From Clostridia bacterium (GTDB taxonomy: Bacteria; Bacillota; Clostridia; Oscillospirales; Oscillospiraceae): 18,348 nucleotides of DNA. Positions 1 to 7,260 of this stretch are shown piece after piece. Both the position numbers and the translations under genes were made by a program. The notes below the pieces were generated by a model that worked only from the letters and a program-made list of their open reading frames with translations, made no database searches and had not been told where the DNA came from. Location: the NCBI GenBank assembly GCA_021153265.1, contig JAGKTU010000041.1:1-18348 (forward strand), given 5' to 3'. Position 1 is the stretch's first letter. Each line of letters begins with the position of its first letter.

Positions 1-72
<72 letters not shown>

Positions 73-102
73 ATATTTGGTTCACTGTCAGACAGCTTTT
101 GT

Positions 103-130
103 ATTATAGCACAATTCGCGGAAATGTCAA
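103..130 (-). promoter_or_regulatory. promoter of tRNA-Ala
   Basis: On the minus strand there is a perfect -35 TTGACA (125-130) and a perfect -10 TATAAT (103-108) with a 16-bp spacer, about 30 bp upstream of the tRNA 5' end. A consensus promoter is expected for a stable RNA gene. Confidence 0.85.
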
Positions 131-517
131 TAGGTTTTTACATATTTTTAGAATTTCTTCGCGGATGACAGGTTGCGGGGTGGAACAGAACGAGGGGCTT
201 CTCATGGGAGGATGCGTCAGCTGCGGCGGTTCTGTGAACGCATCCGTGTGCGGTGATTACTGTGAAATGGGAGAAAAATACTTCCATAACTGCGGAAAGC
301 TCGGATTTTGAAGGCACTGCCAAACCAAACACGGCGTGTGCCTTTTTGCCCGGCGGTGACGGATAACTGGTTTCGCATATGCAGGGCTGTCAGCTTTGGT
401 GTATGATGGGTGGTGGGGAAAGTTGGGGGAATTTGGGAAGGATCTCTTCCATATTTTCTCAAAATGTGCTATGCTAAAAAAACCTTAGCAATCATGAGTA
501 TAGAAAGGTTGAGAAAT
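131..517. other. intergenic stretch without a supportable gene
   Basis: Between the tRNA promoter and the first solute-binding-protein gene there are only short overlapping frames with no ribosome site and no protein-like composition. A weak -10-like TATGCT (470-475) lies 43 bp before the start at 518 but has no convincing -35. I see nothing else definite. Confidence 0.5.
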
Positions 518-2182
518 ATGAAGCATTGTCCCAGATGTCAGCGCACATTGGCTGAGGAAGCCAAATTCTGCATGTACTGCGGCGCGACCGTCGAGGAAAC
601 ACCCGCAGAGCCGATCAAGCGGTTCTGCACCAACTGCGGCAAGGAGGTAGTGGGCAACTTCTGCATCCATTGCGGTACGCCTGTCGGCGGAGCGGCGCAG
701 GTGGCGGAGAAAGTCTCCGTGTCGGCACCAAAGAAAAAGGGCAAGGGGGGTCTGATCGCGGCAATGATCGCCATCGTGCTGGTGCTGGGTCTGGCGTTGA
801 GCTGGGCGTTCGGCCTGTTTGGAGATGGAGGGCTCTTCGGCGAGGATGGCATTTTTGCCGGTGAGTCCCACCGGGATCGGGATCGGGACGATGAGGATGA
901 AGTTGAGAAAAAACAGATTCCTATTGTTGCAAAGCACCCGACCTTGGGCGAAGTCGTCGAGGGCTATATGGAAGTAGATATCACGGATGAACGGGACTGC
1001 GTATACAGGTGGGAGGACGGCACCATCCATGATGTGCCGGAGGAACCGCAAATACAGGAAGCGCAACCTGAGAAAGTCACGCTGACGGTTTGGGCTCCGG
1101 CAGAGGAGCATGATTATCTGACAAAAATGGCAGATAGTTTTGCCGATGCGCATCCCGAGTACGAAATTACCTTTAGATTCGTAACGGTGCATGCGGGGGA
1201 TGCCCAATACTACATGCTCAGTGATGTTGAGGCTGGCGCTGACGTTTACATGTTCGCTAACGACCAGCTGGGCGGGCTGGTTGAGGCCAATGCGCTGGCG
1301 CCTATCACCGGCAGCGTTCTGGAGCAGGTTAAATCCGGCACTGCCCAGACTATGCTGGACTCCGTTACCTATGGCGGGGATGTCTACGGCATCCCCTACA
1401 CCGGCAACACATGGTGGCTCTATTACGATAAGTCCGTCTTCTCCTCTGAGGATATCAAATCTCTGGAGACCATGCTGGAGAAGGGCAAGGTTGCCTTCCG
1501 CCTGAACAACGGCTGGTACACGCAGGCCTTCTACTTCGCTAACGGCTGCACCATGTTCGGCCCCAATGGCAACGATGCTGCTGCTGGCTTCGATTTTGGC
1601 GGCGAGAATGCGGTGGCGGTCACCAACTATCTGGTCGATCTGGTTAAGAACCCGAATTTTGTCTGCGATGACGGTTACAATGGCCTGGCAGGCATCCAGG
1701 ACGGCTCCATCAAGGCTTTCGTGTCCGGTGATTGGGAAGCGCAAATGGTGAAAGATGCTCTGGGCGAGAACTTCGGCGCTGCTCAACTGCCTACCATCAC
1801 CATTGACGGTCAGCAGAAGCAGCTGCGGGCATTCGCCGGCACCAAGGCCATCGGCGTGAACCCCAACTCCGACGACATGATCGCGGCTTACCTGTTTGCC
1901 ATCTATTTAGGCTCTGCCGAGGGTCAGCTGCTGCGTTATGAGATGTGCGATGTCCTCCCCTGTAACACTTATCTGGAAAATGCGATTGCTAACGATCCCG
2001 TTGCACTGGCACAGATGAACTGTCTGAACAATTCTGCAACTGTCATGCCCACCATCCCCGAGATGAACATCTGGTGGAACAACGCTGCTAATCTGGCTAA
2101 CGAGATCATCTCCGGTGCGGTTACCCACAAGAACGCCGAGGAAAAGACCAAGGCGTTTAATGAAATTCTGAATAACGGTTGA
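518..2182 (+). CDS. membrane-anchored double zinc-ribbon / extracellular solute-binding protein (family 1-like)
   Basis: This 554 aa protein has an unusual order of domains. Two short zinc ribbons come first (Cys4, 7, 18, 21 and Cys37, 40, 49, 52, each closing in a CxxCG-type knuckle). A lysine patch and one hydrophobic helix (about 79-98) follow, then an acidic Asp/Arg/Glu linker (about 115-185). From about residue 186 to the end is a family 1 sugar-type solute-binding domain (LTVWAP start, ADVYM, GIPYTGNTWWLYYDK). The likely topology is ribbons inside and binding domain outside. Start 518 is chosen because it begins at the first zinc ribbon after a GAAAGG site; the frame is open further upstream but does not look coding there. 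It is paralogous to the next gene. No ABC permease or ATPase is adjacent, so it may be a sensor or scavenger rather than part of a standard importer. The ligand is unknown. Confidence 0.85.
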   Translation: MKHCPRCQRTLAEEAKFCMYCGATVEETPAEPIKRFCTNCGKEVVGNFCIHCGTPVGGAAQVAEKVSVSAPKKKGKGGLIAAMIAIVLVLGLALSWAFGLFGDGGLFGEDGIFAGESHRDRDRDDEDEVEKKQIPIVAKHPTLGEVVEGYMEVDITDERDCVYRWEDGTIHDVPEEPQIQEAQPEKVTLTVWAPAEEHDYLTKMADSFADAHPEYEITFRFVTVHAGDAQYYMLSDVEAGADVYMFANDQLGGLVEANALAPITGSVLEQVKSGTAQTMLDSVTYGGDVYGIPYTGNTWWLYYDKSVFSSEDIKSLETMLEKGKVAFRLNNGWYTQAFYFANGCTMFGPNGNDAAAGFDFGGENAVAVTNYLVDLVKNPNFVCDDGYNGLAGIQDGSIKAFVSGDWEAQMVKDALGENFGAAQLPTITIDGQQKQLRAFAGTKAIGVNPNSDDMIAAYLFAIYLGSAEGQLLRYEMCDVLPCNTYLENAIANDPVALAQMNCLNNSATVMPTIPEMNIWWNNAANLANEIISGAVTHKNAEEKTKAFNEILNNG

Positions 2183-2221
2183 CCGTTTTCATGGAAGCCA
2201 TAACAAAAGGAGAGAAATACG

Positions 2222-3706
2222 ATGAAGAAAAAAGTATTGGCCTGGATTATGCTGGCACTGTACATGCTTTCTCTGGCCGGCTGCGCCTGCGAGCATTCCT
2301 GGAAGAAGGCGGACTGCGATGATCCCAGAACTTGCAGAGAATGCGGCGAAACTGAGGGCGAGCCCGAGCATGACTGGGAAAAAGCCTCTTGTAATGCCCC
2401 CAAAACCTGCGAAGATTGCGGCGAAACCGAAGGTGAAGCGCTGGATCATGAGTGGCTGCCTGCCAGTTGCAGTGCGCCTGAGACCTGCGAGCGCTGCGGC
2501 GAAACCAGAGGCGAGGCGCTAGAGCATGAGTGGGATGGCCGCGACTGCGTCAACTGCGGTGAGGAACGCCCTGTGGAAGATATCTGCCTGACTGTCTGGG
2601 CTCCCGTGGAGGAACAGGTCGGTGAGAACAGCTGGCTGAATGTCATGCTGAAGAAGTTCGAAGAGGCGCATCCTGAGTACAAGATCACCTGGATCATTCA
2701 GACTTTCTCCTGGTACGACATTCGTACCTATGTGACTCGCGACGTGGCTGCGGCTGCCGACGTTTACATGTACGCAAACGACTGTCTGGGCGACCTGATG
2801 CGGGCCGCCGCCCTGACTAAGCTGGACGGTGACTACCTGTCTCAGGTTCAGAACGATAACTCCGTGGCTATGGTGGATACGGTCACCCATACCGACGGTG
2901 GTGTTTACGGCTTCCCCTACACCGCCAACACCTGGTTTATGTACTATGACAAGACTGCCTTTACCGAGGAAGATGTGAAGTCTTTGGAGACCATGCTGGC
3001 AAAGGGCAAGGTCGCATTCCCCCTCTCCAACTCCTGGTATCTGGCTTCCTTCTACGTTGCCAACGGCTGCACCCTGTTTGGCCCCAAGGGAAACGATGCC
3101 TATGCCGGCATCCAGTTCGGCGGCGAAAATGGCGTGGCTGTGACCAAGTATTTGGTGGATCTGGCCAAGAACCGGAGATTGGTGGAAGATAACAGCACTC
3201 ATGGTGGCTATTGGTTGGCGGGCAAAGTCGATGCCTACTTCTCCGGAACCTGGGATGCTGAGAGGGTTCGGAATATTCTGGGTGAGAACATGGGTGTCGC
3301 TCAGCTGCCCACCATCACCATCGACGGTGAGGTTAAGCAGATGCGTTCCTTCCTTGGCTCCAAGGCTATCGGCGTCAATCCCAGCAGCGATTACCCCCAG
3401 GCAGCTATGCAGCTGGCGGCTTTCCTGGCATCTGAAGAGGCTCAGCTGCTCCGCTACGAGATGAACGGCATCATCCCTGCTGCTACCGCGCTGGTTACAA
3501 ACCCGGTGGTGGCCAACGATCCTGTTGCAGTTGGTCAGATGCTGACTGTTCAGAACACGACTGTCGTGCAGCCCACCATCCCCGAGATGAATAACTACTG
3601 GTACCATGCGGGCCACTTGGGTATTGAAATCATGAACGGTACGATCACCTACAAGAACGCTGCGGCAAAGACCAGGGAATACAATGATGCCATGAATGGC
3701 CTCTGA
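2222..3706 (+). CDS. lipoprotein solute-binding protein with N-terminal Cys/His-Trp repeats
   Basis: This is a 494 aa secreted lipoprotein. Residues 1-21 form a signal peptide ending in lipobox LAGC (lipidated Cys21). Three repeats of 25-26 residues follow (about 25-49, 50-75, 76-101) plus a partial fourth to 113. Each is built as H-x-W, then C-x2-P-x-T-C-x2-CGET-x-GE, a Cys-rich unit I know from clostridial surface proteins. From about 120 on is a family 1-type solute-binding domain closely matching the upstream gene (for example DVYMYAND, GFPYTANTW, LPTITIDG). It starts 39 bp after the upstream stop with an AAGGAG site, so the two paralogues form a transcription unit closed by the terminator at 3719. 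The difference in anchoring (lipid here, transmembrane helix upstream) is notable. Metal binding by the repeats and the ligand are inference. Confidence 0.88.
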   Translation: MKKKVLAWIMLALYMLSLAGCACEHSWKKADCDDPRTCRECGETEGEPEHDWEKASCNAPKTCEDCGETEGEALDHEWLPASCSAPETCERCGETRGEALEHEWDGRDCVNCGEERPVEDICLTVWAPVEEQVGENSWLNVMLKKFEEAHPEYKITWIIQTFSWYDIRTYVTRDVAAAADVYMYANDCLGDLMRAAALTKLDGDYLSQVQNDNSVAMVDTVTHTDGGVYGFPYTANTWFMYYDKTAFTEEDVKSLETMLAKGKVAFPLSNSWYLASFYVANGCTLFGPKGNDAYAGIQFGGENGVAVTKYLVDLAKNRRLVEDNSTHGGYWLAGKVDAYFSGTWDAERVRNILGENMGVAQLPTITIDGEVKQMRSFLGSKAIGVNPSSDYPQAAMQLAAFLASEEAQLLRYEMNGIIPAATALVTNPVVANDPVAVGQMLTVQNTTVVQPTIPEMNNYWYHAGHLGIEIMNGTITYKNAAAKTREYNDAMNGL

Positions 3707-3718
3707 TTTAGATACCAG

Positions 3719-3751
3719 AAAAGCTCCCCGGAATGTTCCGGGGAGCTTTTT
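3719..3751. terminator. bidirectional intrinsic terminator between convergent genes
   Basis: AAGCTCCCCGGAA pairs perfectly with TTCCGGGGAGCTT around a tiny loop. A T-run follows on the plus strand and the mirror A-run serves the minus strand. It lies between the stop at 3706 and the minus-strand stop at 3754. Confidence 0.92.
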
Positions 3752-3753
3752 GT

Positions 3754-4506
3754 TTAGTCGGCTTTGTGAGGAGGGTCGGCAGGGTAGAGGCCTTCCAGCT
3801 TCTGCATGGAGCGCTGGAGGGCATCCCGGGAGTTTTTCCAATCGGCGGATGCGTTGCGGTAGTCATATTTGGCAATGAGCCAGTCGAGATCAGCTTTGAC
3901 CCGGACGAGATTTTCTTCCATCATGGGGAAAATGTTCTGCAAAAACCACTCCCGCTGGGAATTGGGCAGGTAATCCTCCGCTTTTTCCAGCAGTTCGCCG
4001 AAATGGCGCAGGCAGAAGCCCTTGCTGCTCGTGACACGGCTGCGGAATTCCTCCTCTTTCAGCAGGGCGTAGAAGGTGGCATAGTAACGGTCCAGATTGT
4101 AGTGGATTTTGTCGCAGATGTAGCACCGCTTGGACTGGTTCTCCAGCCGCTGCCACCAAGGTTCGCCGGAGGATTGCTTTTTCCGGGGGAGGAGGGTCTT
4201 TTTCGGGGGGAGTTCGTAGTGCTTGACCTCTTTGCGGAAGTTTTCGATCAGTCCGGCATAGTGGGTCTGGAGCATCAGAGCAGCACCGAGGGTGTTTCCG
4301 TAGTCATAAAGCTGCTTCATGTGGGTGGGGCAGAAGCCGGTCTCGTCGGTGGCGGCACGGACTTCCGGCTCCATATAGCTGGCGCCGGCACCGGCTACAT
4401 AGCGCAGAGCGCTGCGCTCCGCCTGCCGCTGCAGATAGCAGAAGGGACATTCGTCGCCGGAGAGGAAGGCTTCGTTGACGGGGATGGTGTGGAGTTGTTC
4501 TTTCAT
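3754..4506 (-). CDS. DUF6062-like Cys/His protein
   Basis: This 250 aa cytoplasmic protein is of unknown function; its pattern recalls the DUF6062 family of Firmicutes (from memory). It contains two matching halves of putative metal-ligand motifs: CPFC (Cys20, 23) with GFCPTH (Cys59, His62), then CYIC (Cys128, 131) with GFCLRH (Cys165, His168). This suggests an internal duplication that binds two metal ions. The rest is helical and charged, with no signal peptide or membrane segment. Start 4506 is preceded by AAAAGGAGG eight bases upstream; the 29 extra codons of open frame before it overlap the promoter. It diverges from the perR-like gene and converges on the solute-binding pair. A redox or metal role would suit the setting but is not shown by the sequence. 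Confidence 0.8.
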   Translation of the reverse strand: MKEQLHTIPVNEAFLSGDECPFCYLQRQAERSALRYVAGAGASYMEPEVRAATDETGFCPTHMKQLYDYGNTLGAALMLQTHYAGLIENFRKEVKHYELPPKKTLLPRKKQSSGEPWWQRLENQSKRCYICDKIHYNLDRYYATFYALLKEEEFRSRVTSSKGFCLRHFGELLEKAEDYLPNSQREWFLQNIFPMMEENLVRVKADLDWLIAKYDYRNASADWKNSRDALQRSMQKLEGLYPADPPHKAD

Positions 4507-4528
4507 GGCATATCCTCCTTTTCCTATT

Positions 4529-4557
4529 AGTATAATGCAAGAGGAAGAAAAAGTAAA
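4529..4557 (-). promoter_or_regulatory. promoter of the DUF6062-like gene
   Basis: On the minus strand TTTACT (4552-4557), a 17-bp spacer and TATACT (4529-4534) precede the start at 4506 by a suitable distance. Confidence 0.65.
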
Positions 4558-4574
4558 AATATTTTTCAGAATGC

Positions 4575-4583
4575 GAATAATTC
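4575..4583. promoter_or_regulatory. candidate Fur/PerR box 1
   Basis: GAATAATTC is a 4-1-4 palindrome centred in a 7-1-7 layout (TGCGAAT A ATTCCTA) resembling PerR/Fur boxes of Firmicutes. It lies just upstream of the -35 of the perR-like gene and between the two divergent promoters. The outer bases match the consensus only partly. Confidence 0.45.
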
Positions 4584-4586
4584 CTA

Positions 4587-4615
4587 TTGACAAATGGAAA
4601 AAGATGTGATACTAT
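4587..4615 (+). promoter_or_regulatory. promoter of the perR-like / rubrerythrin operon
   Basis: A consensus -35 TTGACA (4587-4592), a 17-bp spacer and TACTAT (4610-4615) give a predicted transcription start near 4622. Confidence 0.8.
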
Positions 4616-4629
4616 TCGGGTGTAAACAA

Positions 4630-4638
4630 GAATCATTC
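4630..4638. promoter_or_regulatory. candidate Fur/PerR box 2
   Basis: GAATCATTC has the same GAATnATTC core as the site at 4575. It lies just after the predicted transcription start, where a repressor would block the promoter. The pair suggests autoregulation. Confidence 0.45.
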
Positions 4639-4655
4639 ACATCAAGGAGGTGCCG

Positions 4656-5048
4656 ATGGAACGATCCGCAAAACATTTCCGCAAGCGGGACGCGATCCTT
4701 GCCTGCCTTCGCTCCACCATGGAGCACCCCAGCGCCGAATGGGTATATGAGACCGTGAGAGGGCAGATCCCCGACATTTCTCTCGCCACCGTGTACCGCA
4801 ACCTCTCGCTGTTTAAGGAACAGGGATTGATCACTTCCCTTGGTACCGTGAACGGCGTGGAGCGATTCGACGCCAACACAGAACCCCATGTCCATTTCAT
4901 CTGCACCGGCTGCGGCAGTGTCTTGGACTTACACGGGATGGAAGTCCCGGAAGCGCTTAACTCCGCAGCCGCCCGGGAATCCGGCGGACGGGTGGACAGC
5001 TGCCAGTTGTCTTTCGCCGGAATGTGCGGAAATTGCGCACGAAATTAA
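4656..5048 (+). CDS. perR: Fur-family peroxide-sensing repressor (PerR-like)
   Basis: This 130 aa protein is a Fur-family repressor. The N-terminal winged helix contains the recognition helix signature LATVYRNLSLF (about 43-53). The metal-binding part has His24 (HPSAE), Asp72, His78 and His80 (HVH), Cys83/Cys86 and C-terminal Cys124/Cys127. Asp91 in the LDL segment corresponds to the Asp that separates Bacillus PerR from Fur proteins, which carry Glu there. I therefore favour PerR, which represses until peroxide oxidises its iron-site histidines. Start 4656 follows AAGGAGG by five bases; a GTG at 4650 lies inside that ribosome site and is rejected. The rubrerythrin gene follows after 30 bp without a terminator, so repressor and peroxide-reducing enzyme are probably co-transcribed. 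Fur or Zur remain possible until metal specificity is tested. Confidence 0.85.
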   Translation: MERSAKHFRKRDAILACLRSTMEHPSAEWVYETVRGQIPDISLATVYRNLSLFKEQGLITSLGTVNGVERFDANTEPHVHFICTGCGSVLDLHGMEVPEALNSAAARESGGRVDSCQLSFAGMCGNCARN

Positions 5049-5078
5049 AAATGATTACATTATTTGGAGGAAAAAATT

Positions 5079-5669
5079 ATGAAGAAGTTTGTTTGCCCCG
5101 TCTGTGGTTATGTTCACGAGGCCGAGGAGATGGCCGCTGATTTCCGTTGCCCCCTGTGCCGCGTCCCCGGTTCCAAGTTCAAGGTGATGGACACCACCAA
5201 GCTGGCCGCTGAGCACGAGTACGGCGTCTACGCCAAGACCGTCAAGAACAACCCCGACATCTCCGAGGAAGACAAGAAGTTCATCTTCGATCAGCTGATG
5301 GCCAACTTCAACGGCGAGTGCGCCGAGGTCGGTATGTACCTGTGCATGGCTCGTATCGCTCACCGCGAGGGCTTCCCCGAGATCGGCCTGTACTGGGAGA
5401 AGGCTGCCTTCGAAGAGGCTGAGCATGCTGCCAAGTTCGCCGAGCTGCTGGGTGAGGATCTGGAGCCCAACATGACCGCTTCCACCAAGAAGAACCTGGC
5501 ATGGCGTGTTGACTGCGAGTTCGGCGCTACCGCCGGCAAGTTCGATCTGGCTGTCTGCGCCAAGAAGAACGGCCTGGACGCAATCCACGACACCGTCCAT
5601 GAGATGGCTCGCGACGAGGCCCGCCACGGCGTTGCTCTGAAGGGTCTGCTGGAGCGTTACTTCAAGTAA
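5079..5669 (+). CDS. reverse rubrerythrin (rubredoxin domain N-terminal, diiron domain C-terminal)
   Basis: This 196 aa non-heme iron enzyme reduces hydrogen peroxide and oxygen in anaerobes. Unlike classical rubrerythrin, the rubredoxin-like iron site comes first (Cys6, Cys9, Cys24, Cys27). The ferritin-like diiron domain follows, with the E/ExxH ligand sets visible as GECAEVGMY, FEEAEHA and the C-terminal DEARHG. Start 5079 has a GGAGG site eight bases upstream. It lies in an apparent operon with the PerR-like repressor, as expected for a peroxide-inducible defence gene. The last 34 codons (5565-5669) recur at 14648-14752 and seem to be the integration target of the neighbouring element; the copy here is full length. 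If that model holds, this C-terminal segment, including the last diiron ligands, was supplied by the element. Confidence 0.93.
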   Translation: MKKFVCPVCGYVHEAEEMAADFRCPLCRVPGSKFKVMDTTKLAAEHEYGVYAKTVKNNPDISEEDKKFIFDQLMANFNGECAEVGMYLCMARIAHREGFPEIGLYWEKAAFEEAEHAAKFAELLGEDLEPNMTASTKKNLAWRVDCEFGATAGKFDLAVCAKKNGLDAIHDTVHEMARDEARHGVALKGLLERYFK

Positions 5670-5670
5670 G
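5565..5670 (+). repeat. attL candidate: 106-bp direct repeat, rubrerythrin 3' end
   Basis: The segment begins exactly at codon 163 (AAG AAC) of the rubrerythrin gene and ends with TAAG just after its stop. It matches 14648-14753 at 99 of 106 positions; all seven differences are synonymous third-codon positions. Similarity starts and stops abruptly at both ends. The longest identical blocks are 25 bp (3' end), 17 bp and 14 bp (5' border). A crossover near the 5' border would best explain why the gene is restored. Confidence 0.85.
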
Positions 5671-5687
5671 AAAATATCAGCATTTCC

Positions 5688-5722
5688 AAGAGGAACCGGA
5701 ACTTTCCGGTTCCTCTTTTTTT
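5688..5722 (+). terminator. intrinsic terminator after rubrerythrin
   Basis: AAGAGGAACCGGAA pairs with TTCCGGTTCCTCTT followed by a T-run. It lies 18 bp after the stop. In the integration model it belongs to the element and ends transcription of the host operon. Confidence 0.93.
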
Positions 5723-5738
5723 GCACCCCGCCACCAAA

Positions 5739-5800
5739 AGTGGATAAAAAAGTGGATATTACCCACCAAGTAAGCCTCTCAAAACTGCCACCAGTGGATA
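5739..5800 (+). repeat. left cluster of integrase arm-type sites (three AGTGGATA)
   Basis: AGTGGATA occurs at 5739-5746, 5751-5758 and 5793-5800. The last is inside TGCCACCAGTGGATATT (5786-5802), which is repeated exactly at the right end. Spacings of 12 and 42 bp nearly equal the 11 and 42 bp at the right end. This fits the arm-binding sites of a Tn916-type integrase with an N-terminal arm-binding domain. Confidence 0.7.
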
Positions 5801-6135
5801 TTGAGGAAGTAAGTATCGTGATTTTACATCATCTGCTGTTCACGAAACAAGACCTCCGAACTAAATTAAACACCTGCCCATCAACTTTTATCAACAGCGG
5901 ATCACCCTTGGACATCTCTCCACCATCTTAGATCAACTGACATCATCTGAGCATCATCATCGATCATTTCCACAGAAATTCTTTGAAAAAACATCAAAAT
6001 TTAATTTTAGTCGGAAGCTTAGTTTCTTACAACGGGCGATATAATGAAGTCACAAACAGGGAGGGAACACCTCCCAAGACAAAATAAGGGTTGCGACCTA
6101 CCGCCACGGCCAATAGAGCCAGAAAGGAAATGACT
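5801..6135. other. AT-rich intergenic region and leader, no gene seen
   Basis: No frame with a ribosome site is visible. The stretch holds CAT/CATC-rich low-complexity sequence (about 5938-5970), a perfect -10 TATAAT (6040-6045) without a good -35, and in the presumed leader a small hairpin GGGAGG-GAACA-CCTCCC (6059-6075) before the gene at 6136. Confidence 0.5.
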
Positions 6136-6624
6136 ATGAATAACCAGATGATGAATGAGAAGAAGACTACTGTTGAGACTACCTATTTCACCTACGATCA
6201 CATTGCAAAGAAGATTGTCGGCACCGAACTGAACTTCAAGAAGTCTGGTGTCCCCGGTTCCAAGCAAGACAAGGAACTGATGGCCCGTGTTGCAGATCAC
6301 CCCAACTACTCTTTCTGTGTTATCAAGCCCAAGAAGGAGAAGAAAAGCTACAAGGGCTTGAAGCGTGAACTGATGTATGACTACATTGATTGCTTCGGTA
6401 GCAAGGAAATGATGGAACAGCTCCAGAAGATGAAAGAGGACGGCACCGGCTTCCCCGCAATGAAGAGCTGGTTCCTTGACCTGTTCCCCAAGTTCAATGT
6501 GGAAAAGGCCAGAAAGGAAGTCCAGAGATATCGTCTGGGCAAAGTAAAGGCAATGTACAGACCCGTCAAGCTGCATACCAAGGCTACTTCCAACAACGAA
6601 CTGCCCAAGGCTTCTGGCCAGTAA
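6136..6624 (+). CDS. hypothetical basic protein of the element
   Basis: I do not recognise this 162 aa protein. It is lysine-rich, cytoplasmic, with no signal peptide, membrane helix or Cys motif. Motif-like stretches include TYFTYDHIAKKIVGTE, SFCVIKPKKEKKSYKG and a helical C-terminal part with many basic residues, so nucleic-acid binding is possible but unproven. Codon usage is strongly coding-like. Start 6136 is seven bases after AAAGGA; the in-frame ATG at 6130 overlaps that site. It lies first in a short operon with the 70 aa gene, 17 bp downstream, behind a TATAAT at 6040. Its position next to the attachment end would suit an accessory recombination or regulatory factor, but nothing in the sequence proves this. 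Confidence 0.72.
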   Translation: MNNQMMNEKKTTVETTYFTYDHIAKKIVGTELNFKKSGVPGSKQDKELMARVADHPNYSFCVIKPKKEKKSYKGLKRELMYDYIDCFGSKEMMEQLQKMKEDGTGFPAMKSWFLDLFPKFNVEKARKEVQRYRLGKVKAMYRPVKLHTKATSNNELPKASGQ

Positions 6625-6641
6625 GAAAAGAGGACTGACAA

Positions 6642-6854
6642 ATGGAAGTAACGATTGAGGAAATGCGTACGGTGTGCGTTACGCATTATGTGGAGCGGGG
6701 TTACAAACCCGCTCACGCTGAACTGATCGTCGGCAACGACAAAGAGGAAATCCGCCGAATCTATGGCTGCATCCAAGAGGAACAGGGAAGAAAGATCAAG
6801 CTGATTCCTCACAGAATCGCAGGATTGACCGTGGTAGAAACCGCTGCTGAATAG
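6642..6854 (+). CDS. hypothetical small protein
   Basis: This 70 aa protein has no recognised family. It is helical (TIEEMRTVCVTHYVERGY, then DKEEIRRIYGCIQEEQGRK), with a short hydrophobic C-terminus. AAGAGGA lies about eight bases before the ATG and the gene follows the 162 aa gene by 17 bp, so the two are likely co-transcribed. Its size is in the range of excisionases of tyrosine-integrase elements, but it lacks the usual excisionase helix-turn-helix signature, so I do not call it one. The terminator hairpin overlaps its stop codon. Confidence 0.65.
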   Translation: MEVTIEEMRTVCVTHYVERGYKPAHAELIVGNDKEEIRRIYGCIQEEQGRKIKLIPHRIAGLTVVETAAE

Positions 6855-6872
6855 GCAGCGGTTTTCCTTTTT
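6838..6872 (+). terminator. intrinsic terminator overlapping the stop of the 70 aa gene
   Basis: AAACCGCTGC pairs with GCAGCGGTTT around TGAATAG, followed by TTTCCTTTTTG. The stop codon TAG is in the loop. Confidence 0.85.
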
Positions 6873-6965
6873 GTCCAAGAGGTAAAGTGAATGAGGGCAA
6901 TAATTTTTGGACGAAGCTGGTTAACCGAATACACAGAACTTTTATATATAATAGACGAGTGGGGG

Positions 6966-7043
6966 AGCTGCGGGAAAACCTGCGGTTTTCTCCACTTTCC
7001 CTTTAAGGAAGAAAAATTATCACTTCGTGATAATTTTTCTTCC
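6966..7043. ncRNA. candidate structured RNA or hairpin-rich site
   Basis: Two hairpins lie back to back in a gene-free stretch. The first is GAAAACC-TGC-GGTTTTC (6974-6990), flanked by an outer imperfect pairing of GTGGGGGAG with CTCCAC. The second is a perfect 17-bp inverted repeat with a 3-nt loop (7007-7023 and 7027-7043, loop TTC). TATAAT (6947-6952) is just upstream, though without a good -35. It could be an untranslated leader element of the gene at 7099, a small RNA, an attenuator, or a DNA hairpin used in processing. Nothing here matches an RNA family I know. Confidence 0.4.
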
Positions 7044-7098
7044 ATGGGACAGTCGACAAATAATATCCAATAGTAGAGAAGAAAAGGAGAGTGAAACA

Positions 7099-7260
7099 AT
7101 GACACTATCAGTAAACAACAGCCAAATTCCAGAATACTATCCTACTATGTATCTTGATGGATATACCCCACAGCAGATTTTGATGGCAAAACGCAGACAG
7201 ATGTTGCAGAGCCAGACAGTCGATGAAATCAAGGTTACAAGCGAGGTCAAGATAAAATGA
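7099..7260 (+). CDS. hypothetical small protein (53 aa)
   Basis: This 53 aa protein begins nine bases after AAGGAGA. It contains YYPTMYLDGYTPQQILMAKR, resembling the short docking-type peptides often found in clostridial integrative elements, and a charged tail. I know no function. Its stop overlaps the ATG of the following small frame (ATGA), which implies translational coupling. Confidence 0.65.
   Translation: MTLSVNNSQIPEYYPTMYLDGYTPQQILMAKRRQMLQSQTVDEIKVTSEVKIK

Noticed and set aside
485..1786. 433-codon open frame on the minus strand opposite the first solute-binding gene
   Set aside because: It lies antisense to a clear protein, has no ribosome site and no domain-like sequence; it results from codon bias of the plus-strand gene.
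2519..3841. 440-codon minus-strand frame opposite the second solute-binding gene
   Set aside because: It crosses the terminator at 3719 and is antisense to a well-supported gene.
3733..4530. 265-codon plus-strand frame opposite the DUF6062-like gene
   Set aside because: It begins within a terminator hairpin, has no ribosome site, and the minus strand carries paired Cys/His motifs and a good start.
5930..5975. CATCATC runs considered as a short tandem repeat or CRISPR-like array
   Set aside because: There is no constant repeat unit or spacer length; it is simple low-complexity sequence.
6642..6854. 70 aa gene considered as excisionase
   Set aside because: The size fits but the usual excisionase helix-turn-helix pattern is missing and the gene lies far from the integrase.
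6891..7073. 60-codon plus-strand frame over the two hairpins
   Set aside because: No ribosome site, and perfect inverted repeats dominate the sequence; structure is the better explanation.
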